64,000 bases of DNA from Callipepla californica brunnescens (Eukaryota; Chordata; Aves; Galliformes; Odontophoridae). The notes beneath the pieces were generated by a model. The model worked only from the letters and a program-made list of their open reading frames with translations. It ran no database searches and was not told the origin of the DNA. Made by a program: the position numbers and the translations under genes. Where the stretch lies: positions 25,951,105 to 26,015,104 of the forward strand of contig JALIRH010000006.1 of assembly GCA_023055505.1 (NCBI GenBank), given 5' to 3'. This document shows positions 10,781 to 25,300 of this stretch, piece after piece. Each line of letters begins with the position of its first letter. The stretch's first letter is position 1.

Positions 10781-12281
10781 GAAGGAAGAAGCAGAGGGAC
10801 GCAGAACTTGAGGCGTTGTTTTCAAAGGCAGCTTTTTGCCTCGTCTCTGCTGAGACACAGTGCTGTTCTTTCTTTTTATTTCTTCCCTCTGAGCTCTATA
10901 CAGCAGTTTTGCGAATGCTCATTCAAATGTTTTCTTATGTTCTGGTGTCTGATGCACCAGTAAAGTGTGCAGTGTTGTACATCTCTTCCTGCTCAAGCTG
11001 TTCAGAAAGAGACATCTGTATGTTGGCCACCTGTGTTCTTGTTAAGTAGAGACACAAATTGTGGAACACACCTCAGAAGCTGAGCCTGTGTGACACTGAC
11101 CCATCCATCTCTTGTGCCAGCACTCTTCAGAAGCTCAGTGTTCAGATGTATCTGAAGGTTCCTGTGTAAATTTAGTTTCTTCTCCATTAAACACTGTTCA
11201 TCTTGTTTGCTTAACCTCAGGTGCTTATAACCTTCAATAGGAGTAGAAATAAGAAAGGATTTTTTCCTGCATTGCCAATACAAGAAAACGCACATAAAAG
11301 AAAAAAAGTAACGATTATCAGTGAAGATGAAATAAATGCAAAAAAAAAAAACTACTAAAAAGTGGAAAAACCCACAATCTTTTACTCTCTGCAAGCTGCT
11401 CTTTTGCTTCTTGCAGCTTGCAGAGCTAGGGAGGTAGGCTGCTCTTGCGGCTGCAGGGCTTTGTGGAAGTTCTCTAATTTCCCCGGAGATTTTTAAATAC
11501 TTGGCATTTCAAGGTTGCCCACTTCTTACTTTTATTCATGAGAATTACCGAGTTTCAGTTTTACTCATACGATTGTTTTTCCCCCGTCGGAGACCCAGCT
11601 GCTAGTCATGTGAATTGCACTTTCCAAAAAAAGTAGACTCTTGATATTCATAGTGGTTTATTTGCCTTTTCTAAAAAAATAAAAATAATGAAAATATCAG
11701 GGTTTTTAAGTATCTTGTCAGCTATGTATTTGTGAAATTCTTCTGCACTTTTGAATGTTTACTGTTAGCATTACTACTTTCTTCAGTGTGTTGCTGAGAG
11801 AAAATCCAAATTCCACAGCAGATATGTCTATTTTCAACGATATGTTTAACAGCAACAGAACCATACAGTGGCCTTCCATGCAGAATTTCAACATCTTGAT
11901 AAATGAAAAGTTGTTCAGAAACATTGCTCAGTGAGAACTGAGAAAGAGATTAAGCTCTGAAACTGAGCAGAGAAATATCTGCCGTATCACTTTGGGCACA
12001 TTTATTTACATACAGAAATAAAGCATGCTGTGGATGCTTGTTTGGAAAGCACACGCATTCGCAACTATGACTCTCTATGCATGGCTTTCATCACACTGTA
12101 ATTCAGCAAAAAGTCACGGTGTGCTTAGGTCTGTGGTAGAAGAAACCCTGAAGGAACCCATAATATATCTCAGCATATCATCAGTTGTGTAATTATGCAA
12201 AAACATGTACCTAGGCATGAGTAGAATAAAAATATTTAAAACATCTACCATTTGCCATGTCATTTAGTCACTGTGTCAGTG
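10781..12281. other. No gene recognised
   Basis: AT-rich sequence downstream of the minisatellite. Only chance open frames and short A runs were seen. Confidence 0.5.
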
Positions 12282-13113
12282 GAACTGAGTGCACCCTCAG
12301 CAAGTTTGCCGACAGCACCAAGCTGAGCGCTGCAGTCGGTACATTGGAGGGAAGGGAAGCCATCCAGAGGGACCTGGACAGGCTGGAGAAATGGGCCCAT
12401 GTGAACCTCATGAGGTTCAACAAGGCCAAGTGAAAGGTGTGGAGAGAAAAACTTGGGGGTCCTTGGAGGACAAGAAGCTGAACTTGAGTCGGCAGTCAGC
12501 TCGCAGCCCAGAGAGCCAACTGTATCCTGGGCTGCATTAAAAAGGGGTGGCCAGCGGGGAGAGGGAAGGGACTGTCTCCCTCCACTCAGCTCTTGTGATG
12601 TGCCATCTGGAGTACTGCACCCAGGCCTGGCGTGCCCAGCACAAGAAAGATCAGAGTTCTTGGAATGGGTCCAGAGGAGGGCCACTAAAATGGTCAGAGG
12701 GCTGTAGCACCTTTTGTATGAGGAAAGGTCAAGGGAACTGGGATTGTTTAGCTTGGAGAAGAGGGGAAGACTTCATTGTGGCCTTCCAGTACTTGAAGGA
12801 ATGACTGTGTACATAGGTTGATAGTGATAGGACAAGGGGGAATGGTTTTAAACTAGGGCAAGGGAGATTCAGGTTAGATGTTATGAGGAATTTTTTCACT
12901 CAGAGGGTGGTGATGCACTGGAACAGGTTGCTCAGAGAGGTTGTCAATGTCCTATCCCTGGAAGCATTCAAGGCAAGTCTGGATGTAGCTCTGGGCAGCC
13001 TGGTCTAGTGGCTGGCAGCCCTGTCCATGGCAGGGGGGTAGAAACTTGATGATCTTTGGGATCCTTTTCAGCCCAGGCCATTCTATGTACAATTCTATGA
13101 TTCTGTGATTCCA
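12282..13113 (+). mobile_element. CR1 LINE, 5'-truncated
   Basis: About 0.83 kb matching the CR1 3' region as I know it: the end of the reverse-transcriptase frame (AAGTTTGCCGACAGCACC, then TTCAACAAGGCCAAG, then CATCTGGAGTACTGC), the 3' untranslated region, and the terminal ATTCTATGATTCTGTG repeat. The coding part is broken by frameshifts and deletions. The 3' end is at the high coordinate. Confidence 0.93.
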
Positions 13114-16100
13114 CAAAATTCATTCTTTGAGCAAGAAATAGTGATAACATCAATTACCCAGCTTAAAACATGAAAGAAGTAATCAGGTTGTGAAAGCTGT
13201 GATAAAAGGATGGAACTATGCAAAGTAGACCCGTGGCAGAAGAAGAAGGCAGCATCATAGAGGAGAACCGACATGTGATGGCAGCTTGGAAGGAGGTTAA
13301 GATGGACTTCTTGATGCGATAATCTGCTGGGAGTAGCACAAAGGACGAAGGGGAAAGAAATTCTTCATTGCTGAGGAATTAAACAGTTACACTGTCTATT
13401 ACCATTCTTGGCAATGTTTGAAAAATGTAGGTACAAATTCTTTCCTTCTGGGGAGGAGGATATTTCTAAATTAGCGTGAGCAGGTCTGGAAATAATGCTT
13501 CAGTGGTGACTGACAGGATTACCAGTAATACTTGGTAGGCCAGGAACACTTGAACATTTACTTGTTTTATCTTCAGGTGACCATAATGCTATTAAACCTG
13601 ATGAGTCATCCATAAGGGAGCCATATTTCCTATGTTTTATTCTTCTGCATTCTTTACAATACATCATGGGATTGACATTGCAGTGAACTTGCATAGCTAC
13701 CGGAAGCTTTGTAGCACCATTGTCACTGTGCTTATTCAGGCAGAGCAGTATGCTTGTTATTTTTATTGTCACTTCCACAAACTTGCATGTACTCTGCAAA
13801 TAATTGCTACAGCAAATATATATCTCTCTCTAATCAAATACAAACCTGGCAGAAAGCTTTTGCTACCAGTCATTCCTTAAAGTACTCAGAGATATTTTTT
13901 TTTCTCAAACATGCTTAATTCAAGGAAGGAGTCAGAGACAGTAGCACCTTAAGGCCAATGACTACAAGTAAGACAGCTCCTGCTTGTTACCAAATTTTTT
14001 GGTGTTCTTTACAATGATTACAGTTGTCACTGAGTATAAACGAGATCAGCTGTCTTGCCTGTCTGGATCTACATTTTGAAATCTTACTGCAGAGACTGGA
14101 AACTGCATACATATCTACTGAAATCATGAGTGAATGCAGTATTACAGACAGAAATAGATAGGAGGAGATGGGGATAACACTGGCAGGCTCACCAGCTAGA
14201 AGTTTATAAAATTTTTTGTAAAGTACAACCATGAGTACACTAAGCTGAGAGGCAGGCTGGGAGACAAAAATATAATTGTGTGGGAGTGGATGCAACACAC
14301 ACAGAAGAAGGGGCACGGGCAAGATTTAGCTGAAAAAGAGCAACTCTGCTGACTCGCAGAGAAGCACAAAAGAACACAGATTATTTTCTAGTACTGAAAG
14401 GAGGGCAGTCCCAAACCTAAATAACTATTAGCTCACCGGCTAATGAAAAAGGAAATCAATTACCTAATTGGTATTAAGATACCTTCTGAAACAGGAGCAA
14501 CCTGAATTTGGAGGGCAAAGGAATATGTCCTCTTGGCTTATACCAGAAGACAAGTGAAGATGAAGAAAGAAACAACAGCCAGCAATGGGGGAGGAACAGA
14601 CTGAATGAACAGACCAATTTTGCTTTCTAAGCAGGTTCTTCAGAATGGTTACAAGTCTGTTTCCAAGTTCATCAGCAAGTCTAATGTTTCACATCTTTTG
14701 CTGAAGTATATAACAGATCCTCATAGCATAGTTTCTGTACACTGTAGATTAGCTTTCATTGTCCACGGTTAACTGATGTAAACCAAATTCTAGCTTCTGT
14801 TCTCTTGTTATTTAAGTTGCTCAAAGCTTAGCCTGGCAGTATGTTTGGAATTTGCTTAGAGTTTTTTGGTTTGGATTTGTTTTCTTGTGGGGTAAGATGG
14901 TGGAATGGAAGAGGGCTGAGGAACCTGTAGTCATTAAACATTTCAAATGTTCAGCTGCATCATTTAAAAGCAATTCTGTATCTTTGTACTTTAATTCTAT
15001 TGCATTTCAAGTAGGGTCAAATGACCTCAAAAGTCTACGTGACAACATAATTGAAAGGGGAACTCAGTGTCTTTTATGCAAAACATTTGAATATTCTGTT
15101 ATTTTAGGACATTGACTATTCTATAGTCTTTGCTGTGAGCTGCCAGGAGGTTTTGTTCTGATCAGGAGCACAGTTCAATAACATTCAGTTAAAGATTTCA
15201 TTCACTTCCTAATTTCTGAGCATTTGCTTAGGTGTAGCACAGACAGAAAATGCAAGAGTATGTGCAGAAGGGCCAACCTAAACAATATTATTTGAATACT
15301 GGGTATTAAATGAATGATTACTGAAAAAGCATCACATACAGTTCCTACTTCATCCTTTGCAGTAATAAGGATGCAATAGCCACCTGTTGTTCAGGTTCTC
15401 AGAGTTGCTTATGGGAGCCTGAAATTTCTTTTAAAGCTTTTGCTAGCCTACATTTCTTCACTGTAGTGAACTTTCTGCTATTCAAACAGTTGTCTCCAGC
15501 TGGATCAGACACTGTTTGCCGTAGCAGTTTAATCCTAATTGTCTGTCATGGTTTTAAGCAATTGTTTGAATAAAGTATAGCTCTTATACAAAAGAAACAG
15601 TCTCAAAATTATGCTGGTCAGGAGTCTATAATGACATGACTGGCGTCATCTCAGAATTGTAATGTAGAAGTTAGTCATCAGCTTCTTAGCTTCTGGCCAT
15701 TGATGTTCTGTGGAAATAAAGCACACAAATAGATGGCTTCCAATGCTGTTTGCACACTGCTGCTACAGAGGGAAGCCAGAAACAACACTTTTTAGAAAAG
15801 CCACCTTCATTCGTAACATTCTTTTGGAAGTAATCAGTCTCTACCTTTGTCTGAATGATGCACTAATTCAAGTATTAAACTGATAAACTGAATACTTATT
15901 CTGCAGGATGGTAAACAATCTCATTTCTTCCTTTCAAGTGGGTCAGAAGCCATGAGAACATATCTCAACATGTTGAATGTATCTGTGCTGCTCTTCAAAG
16001 CATTTGCTATTATCCCTGTTTGACCTGATGTCAGCAAGTACTTATTGCAAAAAGGGTTTAAATGGTTTATCTTTTGATATTTGACCTCCTCAACGTGTCT

Positions 16101-19100
16101 GACAGGTAAATCGGTCTGGATGAGGGGCCCACGGGTCTGAAAAGTAGCTTCTCTTGTTGTATTCTTGAGTATACAACATGGACATTTTCAGAACACGTTG
16201 CAAACAGGATTTGTATACATGAGTTTTAGCTCTTTTTCCAGTGCTGAAGACCTGGTGGACTCAGTTTACGTTTCTGTTCAGAAGAATTTGTTTGCACCAT
16301 TATGTTATGTTTATTTTTTCAGGCATTTATGTTCATGTCACAATCAATTGGAGTTTGGGCCTGAATTTTCAGGTTATGTACTGCTTTAATTTTGATTGAA
16401 GTAATAGTAATTCCGTGATAAAACATTACAGCAATACTGAACTTTGCCAGTTGCTCAGGACCACAGTGAAGATATCCAACAGAACGGAGGACACAAAATG
16501 AGTTATGTCTAAGACATTTAGGTGGAAACTGCCCGTTTAATAAGATTGACAGCTGGTGAAGGAAAAACAAATAAGAAGCAAAACAATTCAATATGCAGTA
16601 CAAAAAATAGCTCATTTAACTGCATTTTTGTGTGAAAAATTGGGATTGAGAGTGTTTTCTTTGCATAAAACCAGATGAATATCATCCTGATAAGTCTGAG
16701 AAGTGTGACTGTGGAGTTAATGGATGATGTGAGGGGTTCTTTAATTAGGAAATGTATTTAAATATCAAGAGCTGAATAGAGGATAAATATTCTTGTAGTT
16801 CAATGCAGTATCATAGGGATGGTGAAGGGAATTAAAAATGACCTTAAAACATTTTCCTTTTTTTAGTATGTGATGTTTTACACTGATTCCTAAATGCCTG
16901 ATCCATAATCAACAACTTTTCTAAAACAGATAATCTGCTTATGGGGTCGTAGGGGGCAAATGAGAAGAAGAATGGGCTAGCTACGAGTAAAATAAATACT
17001 CTGACTTTAGTATTACAGTCCTAGGTGTTCAGAGCCATTATCCAGGCTGTAAGACATTGACACGGGAAATGAAAGTTGTTTACATTTTTTGTGTTTCCTG
17101 AACAATTACGAAGCAGTCAAAATTATACTTTTTGGCTTTTCTTTGCAATCATAAAGTTCTTTTCAATCATAAAGACTACAAACTCTTTTTAAAAGCTACT
17201 TCTGCATATATTTAATGACATAGCTCCACAAGTTCAAAGAAAAAAGCTAAACATAAAAATAAGTTTAGATTGATTTGTAGGACTTAGAAAAAACTAAGAG
17301 GATTCTCATGAGCTTATCGTACTATCTTTCCATTTCATGTCACTGCTGTTTGTGTCTTCTCTACACGTGGAGAAGTTTATTAGTGCTGTGCATGCTGTCA
17401 CAGCTGAAGCTCTCGCTGCTCACAGTGCTGGAGGCCATTTTGCGCGCTGGCTTCATTCTTCAGGTCATTTTTTTTCCTGCCTGCTCACAACAGTTATAAC
17501 AAAGACTGAAGCAAAAAATAATACAAAATGGAGACAATTTAATTAGGAAATCCGAACTCCTGAAATGAAACGCTGCTGGTAACACATTAGGAAGAGGGAA
17601 ATACTAAGGAGTACAACAGGCATAACTTATTTGAATGACAGCATTTCTCTCTGTTTGATTAAATCCATACCCAGAATATTCTCTTCTATAAAGTTCACAC
17701 CACAAGTTGGTTGCTGTTCCTGTGAAGGATGGTTCTGTATCAATTCCAAATTGCCTTTCATGTAGCACAATAACTACCAGGTCCTACCTTCACCAGAAGA
17801 ACCTGTTCTGTGGACACTCCTGTTCCTCATAGTTACATGCAGAGTCAGGGAGGCCATTATGAACAATCTTTTGCTAGCCATAGTTTTTATACAGAATGTG
17901 TCCTTGATGAAAGCTTAGATGCCTTGTACTATTTCTGAGATTTGTTCGGTTTAGCAATGAGATCATGTTTTTCTCCTCAATATTTTTATAAGATTTTTTT
18001 TTCCTGAATTATTACTTTTAGACAAAAAAACATTCTTCTGATTGTACTCCCTCTACAAGTTAGGAGACCTGCTTCAAGATCACTGCAAGCCATTTAGGAT
18101 TAAATCAAGGCTCATTACGCTCTTACCTTTAACTCTTACTCAAATGTTGCAAGTACTCCATTTTAACACAAGAGCATCTTATCTATTGCAGTGAGCCACC
18201 TAGATAGGGAAGTGGTGAGGTGGAGCCCAGATCTCTTTGTGTGGGTTCTTCTTTCATTTTACGATGAGGAGTAATTGCTGCTTGTCTACCATTGTAATTT
18301 GGAACCAGTTTTCAGAGAGACGAGTTCCCTACTATCTATTGTGAAAGAATTGGAACAGCTTATTCCTCTGCCAGTGACGTGAGCACTTCAGCAATACACC
18401 TAAGGTCATGGAGTTAAGGGCATAATCTGAGATTTTGCAGTGGCTTACGCACGTGAGTGTTAATCCTTGCAGCAAAGGCATATCCTAAAGTAGGACAGTG
18501 AAATTCTCCATATTAAATCTCATGATTTCCTGATAATTTGCATTCTCTCTTGAAATAAATCCTCTAGATACGTTAACTTGAAAAAGGATTTATAATGCAT
18601 GTTTCCTCTTTCTCTTCCCCCCGACTTCAGTTGGTTTTGCAAAGGCTATCACATTTTTTTCAGGCTATGCGTACAGTACTTCAGGCCCATTTATGCCTCA
18701 TATTACAAGCACTACAGATGCTGCTGTCAGATTATATTGTTATGTTAAACCTACCATAAGATCATATAGGTTTAATTTGGAAACACTGAATATAGACATC
18801 ACTTGATACAGACTACTCTGGAGTAAAAGTTGAGATTGCAAAGTTATAGACAGAGCTAAATTCACAGAAGTCTGCAATGCAGTTTTGAGTTTCAGAACTG
18901 CCTAGTCATCATACTGATAAGAGATTTTGGGTTGATGCAGATTGATTAGCAGCATTGTACAAACCACTTTTTGCTAGATTCCCTCAAATTCGTTTTCTGG
19001 GAGATGAAATAGCTACTAGAAAAAGCCTGTTTTACCCAAACCTCACCAGTGCTTTGGAGGTGAAAAAGGAGAAGAAAAATATATTCTGTCCTACTCAGAC

Positions 19101-19614
19101 ATGTGACTGCTGGCTTTAACACTGTTATTTTATTTTATTTTTTTTATTGAATTAGAAACTTGTCAGCAAAGATCAGTAATAGTTACATCAAGTTGTTCCC
19201 CAATACAAGAGGCAACTCAGAACTAATTTAATATCTGTAAGTATTTCCAAAGTTAAAACCCAAACAGCAACCAGTTTTCTAATTTAAGTTCCCAGTTATC
19301 TGACAACAATGACAAAGAGTGAGTCTGGCACAGACAATTTCCTGTTACAAAACAGAAATCAACTGCACTAGGTTTACTTATTTATTTGGGACCTTTTGGA
19401 GCACTCCTATAAACACATTTAGGAAAAAAAAAATTGTCATGGGAAAGAAATGAGACTACACTGGAATAATAATGTCATGATTTTAAGACTTTCAAAATTA
19501 CAGACCATCTACATCCACCTGCTGTAAATAAAAATCTATCCTGCAAAGTCTCCCGAAATTCACCTGCATCCACCCACATGCACTCTGCTCTCCCAGTATT
19601 GTTTTCACATAGTG
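13114..19614. other. No gene recognised
   Basis: About 6.5 kb of AT-rich, CpG-poor sequence. A minus-strand open frame near 13500-13799 has two Cys pairs but no convincing splice pair. No repeat family was recognised by eye. Confidence 0.45.
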
Positions 19615-19674
19615 CGTATATATATATATATGTATATATGTACATATATACATGTACATATATATATGTATACT
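19615..19674. repeat. (TA)n / TATATG simple repeat with palindrome
   Basis: Alternating purine-pyrimidine tract with a perfect 20-bp palindrome at 19632-19651 (GTATATATGTACATATATAC), flanked by further near-palindromic TA runs. It is cruciform-prone and likely polymorphic. Confidence 0.9.
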
Positions 19675-21393
19675 TCTCACCCCTTAATGATTTCTTCTCC
19701 TTCACTTAAGCTTGAAGCTTCTCTATGTCTATTCCTTACTTTTCTTGCTGGTAACGTGCTTCCATGATATACCTAGTATATCAGTATTCTGTATTGTTTC
19801 CACAACACCCTTTCATTCCTAGCATTGAGCATGAAACATGAGCTCTTGTTTCCTACTTGTCTCCTAGGGAGGGAACCATCTCAAGAGGTGAGCAGGTCAT
19901 TCATCTTAAGGATCTCCATCAAGCCAGAGGGCTTCTCTCTACTAGAGGAAAGGCTCTCTGGGATAAGGCTTACTGTAACTACCCAAAGCATCTATGAATC
20001 TAATATATTTTGCTAGTTGGGGGAGGAAATGTCATCTCTGCATCTTTAAGCTGTATCAATTTTTTGATAGTTATGAAATAGCTTTAATTAGACATACCGA
20101 ATAAATGTTATACCTCATTGTTATAGCAGCTCCTGTGGTTAGTTTTCTTTTTGTACCTAAAGTCACCAACTGTGGAGTCATGTGTTTAAGCCGTGTGATG
20201 ATAAAAGTTTCTGCTGTAGGCAAGCAAGTTTTCTTCCTTCCTCTTGACACAGAATTGCTTATGCATGTGAATCCTGAAGCCTTAGAAAACCAGGGAAGGA
20301 CAGAAGACACGTTTCTGTTTTGTGATAAAGAAACCCCATAATTCAAAATCCTCTCTTTGCAATACCTCAAAAGTTTTGTATCAGTTAAACTTGTTGCTGG
20401 AATGACTTGTATCATTGCTTTACACACAGAACTAAAGCAAATGTGTTCAAGTGCCTGTAGGGTTGTGACAAAAGCACGGTCATCTATCTTCTGACGCTTC
20501 CCTATCAATCGGGGTTGGATAGCTCAAGTTCCAACAGTGCTCTCCAGGCAGACTGTGATTCATAGGGACAAGTCATCAGTAGTATTCTCAGAAGTTTGGA
20601 GATCTCCAGAATGCAGAGGTCTTCTTCATCACATTCTATTTGTTCCCACAAAACACTTATTTCTGTGATAATAAAGAAATACATTTTTCTTCTCTTACTT
20701 TAGGTAAGAGTTATGAGCAGGATTGTGTCATAGGGATGCACATAGCTAGTACTGGGTTAGTTACACAGAACATGTCATATTTTGTAATCTCCTTAAATCT
20801 TTACATTAGTTACAGAAACAATGTTTAATGAATTAATTGCAATTAATAGAAATGAGTCTGAAATGAGCTGAATTGCTGCACTGGAGTTGTAGAAAACAAA
20901 TTTACATATGTTTCCACTGAACATTTTCTTTTATTTTTTCCTTTTTTACTTAGTATTCTCATCATGTATGTAAAGCACACAGGTGTTGATTAAAAGATTG
21001 TAAAAGAGACATGGAAAACATCTTTCTAAATGTACAGAATGGAATAGTTTGAGTGGCAATTTGTGATTTGTTTTCCAATTAGGAATGACATTTAATTTTC
21101 AGAGTTGAACTGTTTCTAAGATAACATTTTGCTAGTATACATGACTACTACTGTGACTACCAACTATAATTATCAGGATTTTCGGCACAGAGTTGACTAC
21201 CTGCTCCCAGCTTTAATGTATAAGCCTCTACTTACTGTGATGAGTGACACAACCCCAAAATTAGCCACGGTTCCAGTTTTTATGCCTGCACAGGTTAATG
21301 AGGAAGCAGTCAGTTTCAGTTTTTCGCTGAATTCCCTAGTATATGGGGTAGGCCAGATTTTTTAAACTACTCCAGCTGTGTGAAGTATCTCAC

Positions 21394-21687
21394 AGAAATA
21401 AGTGAAATTACATCTCTATTACTAACGCCTTGCAAATAAGAGGCCTGCAGCAATGGCTGTACACTTAAGTTAACCCGGTACAAATTGACACTGTCTTCCC
21501 GTGTGCCAAATTGCTCACTCCCATCATCTTCCTCGTGCTGTAAGAGCACTGAGGCTTCCAAGAGGGTGCAGTCAGGCGAGTTTGGGATCGCAGGCCACCT
21601 TCTGGCAGCAATAAGCATTTTGTCACACACAGTTGGCGGTATAATCATGACCTGATTCTGCAAAACTGTCGGTTCAAGTTTTGCATC
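21394..21687 (-). CDS. Candidate orphan coding exon
   Basis: A strong acceptor (GTGCAGTCTTTCAG) precedes 21687, and a usable donor (ATTTCT|GTGAGA) follows 21394. The enclosed 294 bases are open for exactly 98 codons, phase 0 at both ends. The peptide contains MIIPPTVCDKMLIAARRW near the start and an acidic HEEDDGSEQFGTRED segment. About six CpGs fall within 170 bases in a region otherwise almost free of them, suggesting selection or a recent origin. No partner exon was found nearby and no family was recognised. Alternatives are a retrocopy fragment or chance. Confidence 0.28.
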
Positions 21688-22330
21688 CTGAAAGACTGCA
21701 CATTTTAACCACATTGGGAGATACTAAGTACAAAACAGGAGGCATATGAAAAAGAAAATCTACTTTCACTTAAATATGATACAGCTGACAGTGACACGTC
21801 AGTGAAGGCAAAGTGATGGGGGAGTTAGTATGTTGTGTATGTCCTTCTTATACAACATCAAAAATAGGTGTGCCACAAAGTAAAGGGTGAAGGACAGAGA
21901 AGAAGATGATTTCCTATTTTGTTTTCAGAAAGCTATTTAATCTGATGTACTTGAATATCTTTAAAGTGCTTTAGATAAGTTTATGATTTCATGAGTTATT
22001 CTCTATCTTTTAGGACTGTGCCTTTGGACTTTGACATGTTGTGTCATATTAGTGCTCATTACAGACCACCATGATGTTATTCAGGAATTAAATAATCTTT
22101 AATTATGCTAGGACTTGCATATAATCAAAGTCAATTACTAGGACTGCAAAAATAATCTTTTTTTCCTGTAGAAGCTTAATGTTAAACTTTGTTTTTCATA
22201 AGATGTAGGAGAATTTTCCAAATGAAATGAACAGTCAACTCATCTTTTTATAGCTGCTGATGTATAACAAACAGACTACCAGTAAAGGGTTTGTATTAAA
22301 TTGTATTTTAACTTGATTTTTATATGAAAT

Positions 22331-22391
22331 CAAAGTTGTGTGTATGGGTAGATGTATATGTGTGTGAGTATGTATGCATGCATGCATGCAC
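22331..22391. repeat. TG-rich simple repeat with (TGCA)4
   Basis: Degenerate TG/TATG repeats run into a TGCATGCATGCATGCA block (about 22375-22390), which is self-complementary and alternates purine and pyrimidine. Confidence 0.85.
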
Positions 22392-25300
22392 AAATCCATG
22401 TTTATCTTTCTGTTTTCCATTAATAACTTTGAGCCCTTAGGCTAATTCCAACCAAATTAACTTAGGAGCAGAGTTCTAAAAATAAATATGTTCCTACAAG
22501 GCTTGGAAAATAGCCAAGTCAAAGTAGGAAATCTTGTCAGTGTCCCGATTAAAGGGAAGGTTGTATTGTAAGTGCATACATTATTCGACACTGCAGAATC
22601 TGCCTACAGGGCAACCTGCATAAATGCCTCGGATGTGGGAAAAAAGGTATTTTCTTGGTCTATGCCTTACATGCATGTTGTGATACACTCAACACTCACA
22701 GCTGTTTGGTTTTGCTTCTTTCTTTGCCATTCCCAGGAGTATTTCCAAATCCTCCATTCAAATGCAGCTCTTCATGTTAAAGACAGATGTCCCTGGAATA
22801 CTCAGCTTCATGGAGCTACTCCTTGAAGAGTGCTAAAGGATACTTGGTGTCTGCAGCCAGCCTGCATAGCTGTTTATCATCTGTAAACAGTAGTGCCAGA
22901 AGGAAGAACCTGCTACAGAAAATTTTATCTTGCCCTGCTGCCCCGTCTTCCACCCTTTGCAGTTCCTCCAGGATTGTGGAAGTGCTCTGTAATCAGGCAG
23001 CTAATAAAAGTGTCTCAAGAAAAATTTACAAATGCTTTGCTCCCCGTTTTCAATGGTGAAGTCACAGACCAGTCTATCAGAGCAAGCTAGTGCTTCACTG
23101 GAGTGCATGGCTTACATGACCTGGATGTGCATGAAACTCGTCAGGATTTGCTCCACCTGATATTTTGCAACTTTAGGTTTTTTCATTACTCTGATACTCC
23201 CAAGCAAAATATTATGTGGCATTATAAAAGTTAGTCCTGTATCATGAGTCTCTCAAGTCTCAGGTACTTTTGTCAAAGCTCTTAAATCTACTTATTGTTA
23301 CAGGATCTTGATTAAAAAAAAAAATAATAAAAAAAGACATAAGCTCTTTAATTTCATGATTGGCAGTAGATCTTTGAAAACCTGATCCAGTGACCAAGAA
23401 GCAAAATGAAATAAAAAGGGAAAACACAACCGTAATCTCAAACTGTAGACCACTCATAACTTTAACTCATGATGTTTAAAGTCCTTCTACTGTCCTTGTG
23501 TAGTAATAGTGTATCTTAAATTGACAAAAAAGTCAAAAGGGGCCACTCAGAATACCCACAGGAGTGACAGCACTATAGTTACAGTCTACTTTTCTTTTTT
23601 GTTTGCTTTCTGTGACCTATGAACTCTCCTGTGGGCAAAGGCTATGTACCTCCATGATAAAAATGTATTATAAGTTATAATGTGGTCTTTCCGAATTATT
23701 CTATATGCAAATATATTCAGAATGTGTGACGAAGAACTAACATATTCTCAGTGGAACTATTTAGAATACGAACTGGGAGAAGAGACTGGCTTACTGTTGT
23801 TCCTATTTTAATCGACAGGCATTTGATTTGCAGTAGATTTTCTAGGTTCTACGGGGCTAAGAAAACATAAGATATTTACATATTTATGCCTTTTGAATTA
23901 ATTATTGAGGATGTTTTGGTAAATAATCACCATCCCTGTATCAATGTGTCACTTAAAGGTAAACAGCAGTCAAAAGTATTACATTTTGTTGGTTGTTTAT
24001 TGTCATCTACCTATATAAGAATTCAAAAACTTTTACGTGTACTTTTTGGATACTGCTATTTCTAAACTGCAGGCACTCATATGGAAGACCATGGATGATA
24101 TATAAATCAGGGTTCAGTTCAGAACTTCAGTGTTCCTTGGATACATTCTGTACTGTGAACATAAAAACTTCTCTGTTGTAACTGAATATGTATCTACTTC
24201 AGTCCAAAGGGAAAAATTCACTCCATCAAAAAGTGGCCTTATTGAAGATACCACTTCTTGCTAACTCACTTAATGTATGAGATTTCAAAATAAAATATAA
24301 TAGGGGTGTCCAAAAATCATAGAATTATGAAACTGAACACTCTTCATGTCTTCTTTTTTGTTTTGTTTTCATCTTTGGAAGTATCATTAGTAGTGCTGCT
24401 GTTCTCTGGGTATCATTTTTTCCACTAAACTTGAGGTCATACAGCAACTGTGAAACCTCAGGGCTTTTTCTGTAGTTGCTGTTACTAGATTGCAAGCTAC
24501 CAGAAGGGGGACAGAACTATTTCATAACCCTCACTTTCTGAGGAAAGAACACACACAAAAAAGAGCCAAAATCAAGTTTAAAAAATTCTAATTACCTTTT
24601 GGCTCTCTTCTGCATTTTCTCATATGGCTTTGCACAGAAAACACAAGCAATTACGTACAAGTAATTCTGAGCATTTTTTACTTAAAGCCCTTGCATTTCA
24701 GCAAAGTGTGTTGATTGAAACTGATACTTGATTACTTACATGATTCTGAATTAGAACCAAAGTAGAAGACCAACAAATGCAGAAGAAGAATAAGCTTTTG
24801 AATCAATATTTCTAATGTGAATTCTGATCATATTCCTCAGCTAAGTATTCAGAGATGAGCCTTTTATGTATAGCTGCAAGGCTGTAATACAATAGGCTCT
24901 CCATTTCCACAGTAATGCACTCCTTGAATTTTGAGTGCAGGGCGTCAGCAGTGAGCATTTCAATTGTGAAGTTTAATCTACATTGTCTCTGTCAATCCAA
25001 TTATAATTATGTTTATTCATGAAAATCTGTAGTGGTTTTCTGTAGCTCTCCCAACCTTCTAACATTAGTGCAGAAATACCTTAAGATTCATTTTGCCAAC
25101 TTTATGACAGTCCATCTGAATTTCCTTTCTTAATCACATTATCTCCTTTCATTTCCTCCATATAAGCCCAGCAGACCTAACTGATACTTTATATCTTCCA
25201 TGGTGATGGCTCTATCTTCATGCTTAGCTTGAAAATCAACTAAAAATAAAAATAAAATTCGGAGGAAGCTACTAATAGACGCATAAATTCACAGTGCTAT

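Noticed and set aside
13500..13799. 99-codon minus-strand frame with two Cys pairs
   Set aside because: No convincing acceptor-donor pair and no zinc-finger spacing that fits a known family.
20071..20508. 145-codon minus-strand frame
   Set aside because: The longest frame in its area, but without splice signals, codon bias or any recognisable motif.
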